A stretch of 64,000 nucleotides of DNA from Filobasidium wieringae (taxonomy: Eukaryota > Basidiomycota > Tremellomycetes > Filobasidiales > Filobasidiaceae), in NCBI GenBank assembly GCA_001600055.1, contig BCIV01000018.1:1-64000 (forward strand), written 5' to 3'. Each line of letters opens with the position of its first letter. Position 1 is the stretch's first letter. Both the position numbers and the translations under genes were made by a program. Below, one piece after another: positions 11,044-22,500 of this stretch. The notes beneath the pieces are model-generated. The model made no database searches. It saw only the letters and a program-made list of their open reading frames with translations, and had not been told where the DNA came from.

Positions 11044-14000
11044 CTATGCTCGTCCAGTTGTCCTACTATTCTCCAAGCTCTCTTGACACATCTTGATCGT
11101 TGTCCGAGCTTGATTCAAAAGCGGTACAAGGTTATCAGGTGTCAGGACCAACGTGGGCCTGACATCCGCGATCTTCATCCCTTCTGCCGAGGGCAGAGTT
11201 GGAGAATTGTCTCCCCGACCGATGCCGGAATTCCAGGTAGGTTTACCCCCTGTGATCGAATGATTACGTCGAGGAGATGCCTCCGGGTTGATACCCAAAT
11301 TGGCCAACATCCGTCGAGAGTCCGATCGTCCAATTGTTCGATCTTTATCGCCTTCGCCTTCCGCTTCCTTGGGAGTGATGCCTCCGGCTGAATTCTGGGT
11401 TTCAAAGTTATCCCAGTCGCTGATGCTAGAAGCAATACTACTTCTCCCCCCTGCCGCTCCCTTCTTCCCTTCCTTATTTGCTTTTGCATTCCCAAACAAA
11501 ACCGAAGAACTGGATTTCCTCTTCATCGCTTTGATCTCTCCCTCCCCCGAGCTTCGCCTAAATAGACTAGCCAATCCAGGTCGTACCGGTGATCTAACAA
11601 CTTCTTTCTTGATCTCCCTCTTCTCCTCCGAGCTCTCCGATCCTCTAGGAGGCTTCATACTTCGAGAGCTAGCAGTAGAGAATTTCGCCGAAGTAGGCGA
11701 GAGTTTTCCGCTAGTCCGCCACATATCCCTCAAGTTGAAGAATCCAGAACGACTGGCTCGCCTTTGTTTACTCATGCTAGGTGGCATATCTTTGTTCAAA
11801 TTAGGAATCTGCAGGGGAGGTAAAATCGGAAGGTTCTCCTTCATCCTCATTGAAGATTGTTTAGTCTTAGGAGGGAGTGGTTTGTCGTCTGCCATAGCGG
11901 GAGGTTTAGATAATCTCCGGTCTGACGGACGATTGAATGTGCGTGTAGGAGATAAGGGAGAAATGGGGGGATCGGGAATCGCGTTGGCCGGTTTCACTCG
12001 GCGATCCTCTAGTCCCGGGGATTGCAAAATATCTCTCAAAATATCAACCTCCTTCTCCGAGAACTCCTTCTTTCCAACCGAGTTCCCATTTGATGTTTCA
12101 GTGTTAACAGGTTCCTTAGGATCTCCAATCAAAGTGATCCTCCTCTCTCTCATTGGTGTTTGAGGAGGTGTCTCGGTTGAGGATCCAGTCTCACCGAGTT
12201 GGATGAGCACATGAGCTTGATCCCACCATCGAGCGTATTCTTCTTTCCCAGATATACAGGCAGGGTTCGATTCGATGATAGCTCTTTGCGCTACAAGCGC
12301 CTTCAGATCTATCATGCCAATCATTAACCTTCTGATCCAATCATGTAGCAAGAACGAACGCTTACCAGCCACACATCCCGCAAACTGCTTGACGGCCTGA
12401 ATCCCCTCCTTCAGTCCTTTCTGCGTACTAGCAACTCTACTAGGAATTTTCAGATCACTTAACGAAACTCTTCTTAAGCCGGCTGACGAGGGGCTTCTCG
12501 ATCCTTCCTCTATGGGTACGATCGATGAAGATCTCGTCGCCTGAGGATCACTTGAAATACGAGAAGCCGAGGGGGAAGGGGCATGTGTTCTGTGAGACAT
12601 ACTTCTCATCGATCCAGCGGGCATAGGGATATCCAAGGGAGGAGCGAGTCTTACGCTTCCCCTCATCGGGCTAGGTAAGGGAGGAGGAGGTGTGATCCTT
12701 TCCCTCTGATACTGTGAAAACGAAACCGGAGCGGTCTTGGGAGTAGGGACCGATCCTCCCGACCCCTTTTTCTCTACGATCACCGTCTGACCGTTCCCGC
12801 CCCCTTGTGCGGTCCCACTGACGAGTCTCCAACCATCCGAAACCTTCCTTCCATGTTTCTTCCCCATACTACTCAACCGCTTGAGGGTCGATTTCCTCTT
12901 ATTCATAGGTGTAGGTAATCCCATCGCTTCCAACTGTCCTTCCCGGTCGACCGGACTGGTCATCCGGAACGCATCCATCCTAGCATCCTCAGTCAAAGAA
13001 CTCCCGATCGTTCCCATGGTCCCGACAGTCCCTCTCGTCCCCGTACTAGACCCGGAGAAATCCCGAGCCTTTTCTAAATCCAGAGTGAGATCCTTCTTAG
13101 CCGACCTGATCCTTGCCCTTCGAGGAGTATGTTCCAAAGCTTCGTNCCCCTGCGTATCCCTTTCCACAGAAAGATCAGGAAAAGTCCCAGTCTCGTTCGC
13201 TCGACCGGTATAATAAGGGGAAGCCGGTGATGGACTTGGGAGATGAAATCCAACACTAACGAGACTAGGGGAAGTCGGTAATCTTCCTGTCGAAACGGAA
13301 ACGGGGGAAACGGGGGGTACATCTTCCATCCCCTCTCTCCCCTCCTCCCGAGATTCCGGACCGGGTAATCCTTCAACACGATCAAGCATACTTCCAATAG
13401 AATTCATCCTCCTTCCCATTCCTATTCCCACTCCCACTCCCGTCTCCCCGTTCCCGAGATGTTTCCTCGTCGGGACCCCTGGACTGGAAAATCGTTTATG
13501 CAGAGAATGAACCCTCGCCATCAACCCACCCCTAGTTCTAATCTTTTCCTCCCCAGTATTAGGTGAAGAAGCTGAAGTCGAGGTTGAAGAAGAAGACTTT
13601 TGCGCAGAGAGGTGAGAGAACGTTCGGTAAGGGTTCACACCTTGTTGTGATATCGGTGGTGAATAAGATGGTCGATCCGGTTCTGGGCTAGCTGGAGTAA
13701 GTGTTTGAAGCATAGGAAGAGTTTGAGGTTCTACCCCCGAGTCGATGACAGGGGGAGAAGCAGATAGTTGAAACTCTTCATCCCAATCTTCTAAACCGAC
13801 CGAATCCTGCCTCTCCCTCTTCCCCTCCTCATGTACATCCTGACGAGAAGAAGGTAAGGACTTTGGTATCCTTTCAGGAGAAGTAGGAGGACTGTCCCAT
13901 CCGCTTAGATGGGATGAGAATGATTGGGATGAAGGTAGTCCTTTTGGTTCAGGCCGGGATTGAGTTTGTTTGTGTTCGAGTTGTAATTGAGATTCAGCCT

Positions 14001-14281
14001 GGTCTTGTGTTCTTGTGAGATTGCTTGCTGATACATCTTTCGGGTTGAGCTTGAGAGTCTTATTTGGAGATCTCGATGACTCGGAGGGTTGGGAGTACGC
14101 CTGCCAGCTCTTTAATGAAGGTTTGGTTGGTTTAGAAGGAGTTGTTTGGAATAGAAAATCGTCGTCCCAGTTCTCCGTCTCGGGAGTGTCTATCAAAACT
14201 AAGACAGCTTCAGAACAAGTACTGACGTGTTGTTGTATGAGGACTCAGGCGAAGACAAGACATACATTTCAAAGAACTCAT
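11044..14281 (-). CDS. 1053-aa Ser/Pro-rich protein with W-D-D-D-F motifs (Byr4/Bfa1-like?)
   Basis: A long exon (11044-14189) is preceded by a 16-nt first exon (14266-14281) that supplies the ATG across a 76-nt intron. The frame of the long exon has no ATG of its own near the 5' end, which supports this start. The protein is largely low-complexity Ser/Pro/Arg. It begins with E-N-W-D-D-D-F-L-F-Q and repeats the pattern as D-W-D-E-E-F near residue 140 and D-W-D-N-F-E near 925. A short ordered core near residues 600-660 contains A-R-W-W-D-Q-A-H-V-L-I-Q-L-G. The N-terminal W-D-D-D-F signature is reminiscent of Byr4/Bfa1, scaffolds of the GAP for the septation/mitotic-exit GTPase, but that link is inference. 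One base is unresolved (N at 13146). The protein probably acts as a disordered scaffold. Confidence 0.8.
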
Positions 14282-15081
14282 AGGGTCTTGACAAAAGACC
14301 GAGTCTTATTGTTCAAGAGGCGCGAGTAGTGATCCAGACCAGGTCCCTTTCAAGCTGTTGTACTCCGTTTGAGCGGGTTGTAATTAGATAACAATAGTCC
14401 TCAGATCTGTCTGAACGATCTAAGGTGGTTCAATCTGGTGTGAGGCCAGTAGAAGTTGTTGGTCTAGAACGAAGTAGTTACTAGTTACTAGGTTGTGGAT
14501 GTTGATGGTTGATGAGTAGGCTTCGACTGCTGCACTACACAAAGTAAACAAACGAATTGAAGTCTCAGGTCTGATTTACCAGCCGAGAGGTGTTGATGTC
14601 GACTCTTGTCTTCCCTCGACCGGCGGCTTGTAGCTGCCTGAGCGACGAGGCTTTAGGTTTATATATCAGACAGCAGAGGAATCCAAAACGGTGTAGCTCG
14701 GCAAGAACCCATGAAGGCCGGCGAGGTTCCGTCTAGCGGAGGAGTTGAAGTGAAAACAGATCGTCGCATTCAGTGGGAGTGGGATCGTCCGTACTTAAGG
14801 TTCGTTCCAGTTCGTCGCTTTGGATCGATCAATGAACGGGATAAGGTATAACGTAGAAGTCGATGGTACAGATAACACAAGAAGTACAAGTCGACCTGAT
14901 TGTACACACATATAGCGCTAAGAAAGGCCATCGCGCCCAAACCCAAAGCGTAGCTACCAACCTCTTCCCGCCCATCCTCTTCTTCTCGTATCTGAAATTT
15001 CAAGCCCAAATCTCAATTCCCAAGCCCAATCCCATCTCCGCCCATCCCAACTCACTCGTTCAAACCCGTGCCCGTGTACAC
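14282..15081. other. Intergenic region
   Basis: About 800 bp lie between the start of the 1053-aa gene and the stop of the SANT gene, both on the minus strand. It should hold the promoter of the former. A pyrimidine-rich, CCCA/CCAA-containing stretch lies near 14990-15080. No further gene is supported. Confidence 0.45.
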
Positions 15082-15576
15082 CTAAGCCGCCCCAGTCTTG
15101 AACAACTCATCCAACCTCTTGCTCAGAGTGAGCGAACTACCATACCCCAACCGAGCCCCATAAACCTCTCAAACCGAACTTGAAAACGCATTCTCAACCC
15201 TCACATACCGATTCTGACAACTCTATCCTCCATCCAAAACCTCATCCCCATCAACCCCCGCACCCAAAGAGACCCAAACCCCAAAACAGAGAGGACGAAC
15301 CTTGACATCCCTCCCCTCTACAGCCCTGACGACCGTATCCCAAGCGACCCCATTCACTCTCGGGTACAACTGCCTGAACAATTCCCTATCCTCCTCGATA
15401 CTCCACGGTCCGGTCTTCTTCTCGGGTCCGTAGAAGAGCTTGTCCGCTGCTCGTTTCTTGGCAGCCTTGGAGGAGGGGGAAGGGGTGGGTTTGGAAGGGG
15501 AGGGAGGGTTGGAGGTGGAGGTGTAGGGAGTGGTTGGAGTGGGTTCGGATTTAATGGCGGTTTGAGCTTTGGGCAT
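15082..15576 (-). CDS. Small SANT/Myb-domain protein
   Basis: Exon 1 (15301-15576) encodes a Pro/Ser/Thr-rich, basic N-terminus (about 50 residues) and then one Myb/SANT repeat. Aromatic anchors are spaced as in the family: G-P-W-S-I-E-E-D-R-E-L-F-R-Q, then G-V-A-W-D-T-V-V, then G-R-D-V-K. The only in-phase continuation I find uses a 5-nt exon (15209-15213) and a last exon at 15082-15136. That gives N-R-S-L-T-L-S-K-R-L-D-E-L-F-K-T and a total of 111 aa. The completed G-R-D-V-K-N-R is typical of the third SANT helix, which supports the micro-exon. It is probably a small nuclear DNA- or chromatin-binding protein; its target is unknown. Confidence 0.7.
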
Positions 15577-16036
15577 TGTAGATCGGGTCGTCTTTAGTAG
15601 TAATTCAGGTAGACTCGAGTGACTGGTGACTGATGATGTGATGATATATCGATACAGTCCCTCGTCTCTAAAATATGATGAATTGGTCTTATGATATCGA
15701 TATTGCGATGTGAGAGTCCCTTTGGCTTCTTCCGAGTAACCGCGTCACTCCTGAAACGACGATCCGGAATCAAATGAGCCAGCACCGGATGTAAAAGTGG
15801 AGTCATGCCATGTCGAGGACGCTTCTGTAACTTCCAGCTAACTTATTCAAGGTAAGTTCAATTGAGCAAGCGGAGACCTGACTGCGTTACGGAACAACAA
15901 ATTTCCAGGGAATCATCATGATCATCGATACAATCTCGGGATCAACAAAGACCACAAGGTACGACGACCAGTCCAGTCAACCTGATCATCCTTCTCTTGT
16001 CCATCACGATCGAATCGAAGAAACGAAACGATACGT
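15577..16036. other. Intergenic region
   Basis: About 460 bp contain the presumed promoter of the minus-strand SANT gene and the 3' flank of RPP0. It is AT-richer than the genes, with several ATCGAT/GATATCGAT boxes at 15640-15720. No gene is supported. Confidence 0.45.
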
Positions 16037-17114
16037 TTAGTCAAAGAGACCGAATCTGTAAACGGAACGACGAAGTCAGTAAGAAATCCCACAAACGGAT
16101 GAACCAGAAGCCTGTGCTCACCCCATGTCGGCATCAGAGTCCTCCTCCTCCTCGGCCTTCTCCTCGGCCTTGGTCTCCTCAGCAGCGGCAGGGGCATCGG
16201 CAGCAGCAGCGGGGGCGGCGGCGGCGAAAGCCTCGGGGTTGGCGAGGTACTCCTTGATCTGAGCGGATCCCTCGAACTCGTAATCGGTGGCCAAAGAGAT
16301 GTTGAGCAAGTTCTTGTAAGAGTTGACCAAAGAGTGACCGACGGAAGCGATAGTAGGGAATCCGGTGGCGAGGGAGATGGTAGCGATCTGCTTGATTCCG
16401 GCGAGGAAACCGTCGATCAAGACGGACTCCTCAATGTCGAGGATCTCGGGGGCGAACAAGTTACCCTCAGAGAAGATCTGCTCGACGACCATTCCGTAGG
16501 TGAACGGAGAGATGTTGAGCATGTTCAACAAGGTAGCCTCGGAAGTTCCGACCTTGACACCCTTGGACAAGACCTGGACGTCGTTGACGATTTCGATAGT
16601 ACCACGGGCAATCTTGGTAGGGATCTGCAAAGCCTGGAAGAACGAAGTCTTACCGGGCTCCATACCGGTGTTACCGGCGGGAACGTAGACGTCGTTGGGG
16701 GCGACGGCACCGGGCCTGGCGGGGGCGGCGACCTTGTTGGCAACAATGATCTCACGGATCTCCTTCAAATCTCCGGAAGTGAAAACGAATCCGACGTTTC
16801 CCTTGATGACGGGCATCAACTTCTCGAACTGGGGGTTCTCACCGATGATCTGACGAAGAGCTCGTCGGACCATGGTGTTCTTTCCCATCAAGACTGTTCC
16901 CTTTCCACGGAGAGCGACACGGATCTGGTGCAACTGGTTGGAACCGACATTGTCGATCTGGACAATGAAGATGGAGGCTAAAGAACGGACAACCAAAGTC
17001 TCAGCAACACGCCCCTCTAATAACAGCTCCTCAAAATCCGGACTCACGGTAGGTCTTGATAAGATCCTCGAGCTTGGCGAACCAAGCTTCCTTAGCGGCT
17101 TTAGTGGCACCCAT
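16037..17114 (-). CDS. RPP0: 60S acidic ribosomal protein P0 (uL10)
   Basis: Base of the ribosomal P-stalk; it binds 25S rRNA and the P1/P2 dimers and recruits translational GTPases. Three exons (17048-17114, 16122-16977, 16037-16055) give 313 aa, the usual length. Exon 1 starts M-G-A-T-K-A-A-K-E and joins to [15 protein letters not shown]. The middle holds [16 protein letters not shown], and the end has an Ala-rich hinge and an acidic stretch. The last 19-nt exon adds only G-F-G-L-F-D, the invariant stalk tail; the 66-nt intron before it has a clear CTGAC branch site. Reading through that intron gives a stop at once. Codon use is strongly C-biased, as expected for a highly expressed gene. 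It diverges from the glutathione transferase gene. Confidence 0.97.
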
Positions 17115-18103
17115 TTTTGATAATTAAGATAACTTGAAAAAGAGAAGAATCGACGAGTTTCCCAAATGCTCTAGCGAGATCAGAAGGTTGTTTAAAAACT
17201 GGCCGGAAAGGAGAACGGGTGGACGAGTGGGGAGGGAAACCACGGGACTGGAGGACGTTCTGAAGGAAAAGGGAGGTGAGGACTTGGAAAGGGTAGAGGG
17301 GGGATGAAAAAGCGCGTTTGCGCCTACGAACGTGCGTTTGGCCGCGTGAGAAAGCGACGACTTTAGCTGTTTCATGTTGACCCCATGAAGATGAAGAGTC
17401 ATATGTCCATGTGATCCATGTTAAACGTTGGTCTGATAAATAGTACTATCTTCATATCTTCATGAGTGAATTCGGCGGTAGATTATAATCAGCCCTTCGA
17501 GACACAGGTCAGATCCACGGTCTATGGCAAGGTGTTGCGATTTCACACAGGCGCACCGGAACGGTGTAGAACCTGAACAGAGGCCCAGAGGCATCAGAAT
17601 TCCATGCATATATACTTGATATACTTACCAGGAAGTTTTCGACAAATGCTTGTGATTTTGCCGAACAGCGATTCCTCTCTGTATCCCACTTTCACTTTAG
17701 GCACATAAGTACTACGAGCGGATCGCCCAGAGAGGCTGCTGTGAGCGGAAGCTTAGCTGACTTGCTTAGAATCCGAATCAGCTGAGCAATCCGAATTCCT
17801 ACGATGACCGGGAGTGGTTAAGGTCTAATGTCTCTTTCACGTTTCGCAGTTGAAGCACCGTGAGGTCCCCTCGATCGGTTGCTTCCGGTGATTGCTCATC
17901 AAGCGAGGCTGACAACTAGAAAGCAAGATGACGAATACGGTTTCCTGACCTACTAGTCAGCGACTATAATTACCCTTCCTACTACTAGCTACATTAGCTA
18001 CTGTACATTGTACTCTTCTGCCAGGCAAACCATAAGCTCACCGCAACCCTTTTGCCATATTCCAATTCGAGATCTGATAACCTAATCAAACAACACTCAT
18101 AAG
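17115..18103. promoter_or_regulatory. Divergent promoter region of RPP0 and the glutathione transferase gene
   Basis: About 990 bp separate the two start codons. The first about 280 bp upstream of RPP0 contain a minus-strand open frame rich in Ser and Phe that I read as 5' leader, not a gene. The sequence before the transferase start is C/A-rich with CTAC/CTAGC runs. No specific factor site is claimed. Confidence 0.5.
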
Positions 18104-19291
18104 ATGTCTGCTGCCGCTAAACTCAAGCTATGGACTGCTGGTAAGCCGGTTCTGGTCTGAACCCCCGCTGACGAAAGATCCTGACCTGCGATCCGGTTCA
18201 TCAATAAGGTACCCCCAACGGTCACAAGGTGAGTCTAAATACCCTGGCACCTCATTTTCTATATCTCACCTCTGTTAACTATACAACTACAGTGTTCCAT
18301 CTACCTCGAAGAGCTCGCTGCAGCCTACGGGTTGAAGTATGATTTCCAAGGATTATCGTTCAGCAAGAACGAGCAGAAAGAAGAGCCCATGCTTCAGCGT
18401 AACCCCAACGGAAGGATCCCATTCCTCACCGACTACAACTACACCCCTGCTCATGAGGTCTTTGAGAGCGCTAGTGTCAACCTCTGGTTGGCGGAGAACT
18501 ATGACAAGGTGAGTCATATGGTTTAGCGAGCGTTTTTTAGTCTTGGCTGATGCAGAATGGTACGGTTAGAAAAACTTGTTCTGGTTCGATGATCCTCTTG
18601 AGCGATCTGAAGCTATGAGTTGGGTCTTCTGGATGCACGGTGGATTGGGTCCCATGCAAGGTCAGCTTGTTCTGATTTCTCACAAAGCATGTTGGATCTG
18701 TCATTGACACGTTATTTTTGAACGATTCAGGCCAGGCCAACCATTTCAACCGTTATGCTCCTGAGAAGATCCCTTATGCTATCAACAGGTATATCAAGGA
18801 GACCGAGAGGCTGTACAGGTAAGCTGTCAAATCATCGTACAATCATACTTGAGGATACTAAAGAGTTACCCGTCGTTTGTAGCGTCATCGAGGATAGGTT
18901 GGCTGGAAAGAGGGAGCACCCTATCCCTGAAGAGGGGCAGGAGCCTGAACCTAGGGAATACCTTGTAGGAAAGGGTAAAGGAAAGTACAGTTTGGCCGAT
19001 ATCAACAGTAAGCTCTCCGCTTCTCTCTGGTTTCATTGAGGAATATGACATTGATTATCTGCGCACCCAGTCTTCCCCTGGGTCCGAATGTACTTCTGGG
19101 CAGGTGTCGAGGATCTCTCCCAATTCCCTCACTTGAAATCCTGGATGTCTAGGATCGAAGAGAGGGACGCTGTCAAGAAGGGGATCGATGTCCCCGAGAA
19201 GAGCAAATACAACCCCAATGATTCCAAAGAGGAACATGAGAAACAGGCCAAGGAGGCTTCCAAGTGGATCATGCAGGATCAGAAGAAGTGA
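18104..19291 (+). CDS. Glutathione S-transferase-like protein, Ure2/YghU type
   Basis: Thioredoxin-fold glutathione transferase, predicted to be cytosolic and to act on peroxides or electrophiles. At least seven exons join in phase to give about 260 aa. Exon 1 is [12 protein letters not shown], and a short exon then gives G-T-P-N-G-H-K. The N-domain contains the cis-Pro region N-P-N-G-R-I-P-F-L and the glutathione-binding F-E-S-A-S segment. The C-domain has [15 protein letters not shown], typical of Ure2-like and YghU-like enzymes, and Y-S-L-A-D-I-N-I-F-P-W. There is no N-terminal prion-like extension as in yeast Ure2, so a nitrogen-regulation role is not implied. SKI3 follows on the same strand after 239 bp. 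Confidence 0.92.
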
Positions 19292-19530
19292 TCGGATCAA
19301 TAACGATGGAATTGTATCTTGAGAAGCTGAATGTTAGCCATATGAAACGCCATAAAAGCGACGCGAATCTACGGATTCCCATCGATCTGAAGTCTGATGT
19401 CACGATCGAGCTGCTAATTCTCAAAGTTCGACCTCGTTCACTTTGCAACCCACAAACTGCTGAGATAGTCTATCGCTCGCCTGAGATCTTCTTGATAACC
19501 GAATTTGGATAGCCAGACCTATCTCTCGTC

Positions 19531-22500
19531 ATGTCTGGAGCGAAATCCAAGCTCAAGGAGATTCAGAAACATCTGAAAGTAGAGGAATATGACGAAGTCA
19601 TCGACCTCAGCAAACAAGTTCTGAAAGAGGAGAAAGGAGCGACCCAGAACGTTTACCATGCGTAAGTTCTGCCCGTACGAACCTATCACGACTCCTTGAC
19701 TAACGATTTTGCTCCTTCTCAGCCTGGTTTTTGCTGGTGTAGCTTATTCCAAGCTCGAGCGGTATGCGGAATCCGAAAAGGTATATAACAAAGCTATAGA
19801 TCTCTTTCCTGAACTACCGCTGGCATACCAAGGAATTCAGAAGTTGTTTACTGAGAGGGAAGAATGGGAGAAACTGGGAGCTCTTCTACAAGGAATGGTC
19901 GTGCGGTTCATAGAAACGTGAGCTTCGGGAGTGTAGCTAGTATGTCTGAGACGGCACTGACTTTTCTTTAATTTAGCGACAATGCTGTAGAAACCGCCAA
20001 GACTCTACAGAGGCTGATAGAGTTGAGACAGCAGCAAGAAATGACCAAAGATGTGAGACTGTACCCTTTCATAGCTTTGAATGAGCTGATGATGTTACTC
20101 GCTACCAGCTTCTCCGGTTGTACGACCTACTTCTCCCCTCCTCGCCAATATTCAATCTCCTTCTCAACCTCGATCCGCCAGATACTTCCGTAGCTACTAC
20201 AACAGAAGGAGCATCTTCCTACACTCCCTGGCAAATTCCAGAGTTCCCTGCTCCTCCTACAATCCACGTCCTCCCCCTCTCGCAACCTATACCCGTATCC
20301 ACCTTAACCTTTTCCGCCCCGCCCAAGCCTCCTACGCCTTTTCCTGCGATCAGTCAGGTTATACACCATTCAGACACGTCTTTGGCGCTCTTGTTGACTC
20401 TGACTTTGGATCAAGAGAGGGATGAGAGGGATAAAGAGGAGAAAGAAGTGTCTATTCGAAGAAAGAGGCTGGGCGCAGGCAGTGAGAGTCAAGTTAGGAG
20501 AGCGGTCGCGAGGGATATCCTCTGTGCTTCTCGAGTGAGTTATTATCTTTCTACCAGAAGTGTGTGTTGGAGCGAAAAATCAACCCTCATGTGGATAGAT
20601 GCCTAGCTATTACGAAGATGTCTTGAGTCACCCAGTTACACCTGATGACATCCGGCGATCAACCGAGAGTCGACTCCTGAGACACTGGTACAGATTGATG
20701 ACATGTCTTTCCAGGTTAGTAAGCCTATCAAAATAGTGTAGCGACTTCCATTGACAGATTTAACTCCGTGGCAGAAACACGCCGGATGAATCGTCAACGG
20801 AGATACCGGAGACAAATTCGTTCCCCAAGAATCTCTTTGACGCACCTTCAGATAAGATCGTTGTGCCTAGTAAGGAGTCGATACGAGAGAAGATCGAGGA
20901 GATGACGCAGGGAATGATCTTGCTCAAGGTGGAGGATGAGAGCGCTTGGGCTATCACCTTGGAATGGACTGATAACAGCGGTCTAGGTACGTTCGCCTGT
21001 TGAGAGTGACGTACTTTCCCCACTGACGTCATGTGTGCAGATCAATACCCCCTTTCTTTCTTGCACGAATATACGCTTTTATTCCCTGGATCTCCTTACA
21101 CCACCATCATCACCGGTTACCTGCGATACTTTAGTCGACCAGAACCTAATGACGAGACTGTTGCCGTCATCAAGGCTAAACGGAAAGAGCGTCGAAGGGC
21201 CAAGAAGGATACCAGTAAGAAAGGGAAGAAGGATGAAAAGATTGTTGACGACGCCAAGGAGGATGATGTCTCGCCCGAGGACGCTTTGAGGACTGAGGAA
21301 AACAGGAGAAAGGAGCCTTTCACTGTCTTAATTGTGAGTACTTTTACTCGATAAAGCAGTACAAAGTTGACCTTCGAAAAAACTTAGAACGGACTTGAAA
21401 GCCTTCCTAAATCTATCTTTGTTCACAAGGTCCTGGCAGAGGCCTACTTGACCGAAGTAGATTACGCGAGCGTCATCTCTACTTCGGAGAAAGGTAAAAG
21501 TTTGATTAAAGCGTTCGATATCGAGACCGGTCTCAAAATGCAGAGGTGTGTCTTCTCGTGGCAGAGGCAGTGATTCTACGGCTCATCAGCTTCTTACCAT
21601 AGTTCGATCGCTTATTTGGATGTACTGCTGGGAACCGCTCTGGTCCACTATTACGCCCCGAAACACCATCCTCGAGCACTTCAACTGCTCGATGGGGTCC
21701 TGAAGCTGGACCCTGAAGCTGTACCTTGCTTGATGGGTCGTGGATATATCTTTGCTGGTGAATTGCGCTGGAAAGAAGCTCGAGTAGAGTTTGAGAAGGT
21801 CATCGAATTGGAACATGCTAAAAACCCTCAAGTAGAAGCGAAAGATGGCGGGATGGAAACTTCTCACACAGCATTTGCGCTTGAGGCTCTTGAACAGCGA
21901 GGATGGTGCTTGGTTCAAGAGGGTGATTTGGAGGCAGGCAAAACGGTCCTGCAGCAAGTGGCTGTAGTGCTTGACGCTCAACCAGCTCGCAATCAAGATT
22001 CTGCAAGAATATGGTGGCGAATTGGTATGGCAGAATGGCAACTGGGAGGTGAGTCGCGAAGCTCAACGTGTCAGGCGCGAAAAGGGCTCATCCTGTTTGG
22101 TGTGCACAAGGCGATCACCGAGATCAAGCATATGAAGCGTTTGTTAACTCCCTGAAGCTTTTCGATGCATATGCCCCCGCTTTTACTGCTATGGGAATTT
22201 GGTATCTAGAACACGCATCGCCACCCGATGCGAACCGTGCTTCCAAATGTTTCCAGAAAGCTTTTGAATTGGATGCTACCCAAGCAGAAGCTGCTAAGCG
22301 ATTAGCTACTGGTTACGCGGAAGAGGGCGAGTGGGCATTGGTCAACCTTGTCTCGAAACGTGTCATGGAAGGCGAAGGTGGTCTAGAAGGTGGTTTGTCT
22401 GGAACCGAAGGTACCCCAGCCAACAAATTCCTGCCAACCAATGCATGGGCATGGAAAGCTTCAGGCGCAGTACAAATGGTAAGCAGCATCGCCTTCGACT

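Noticed and set aside
11288..12163. 291-codon + strand frame
   Set aside because: Lies wholly opposite the long Ser/Pro-rich minus-strand exon and reflects its codon bias.
16334..16981. 215-codon open frame on the + strand
   Set aside because: It is the mirror of the highly biased RPP0 coding exon; its Asp/Gly/Ser-rich product has no family features.
17124..17402. 92-codon minus frame just upstream of RPP0
   Set aside because: Ser/Pro/Phe-rich, sits in the expected leader and promoter of a ribosomal-protein gene, and has no continuation.
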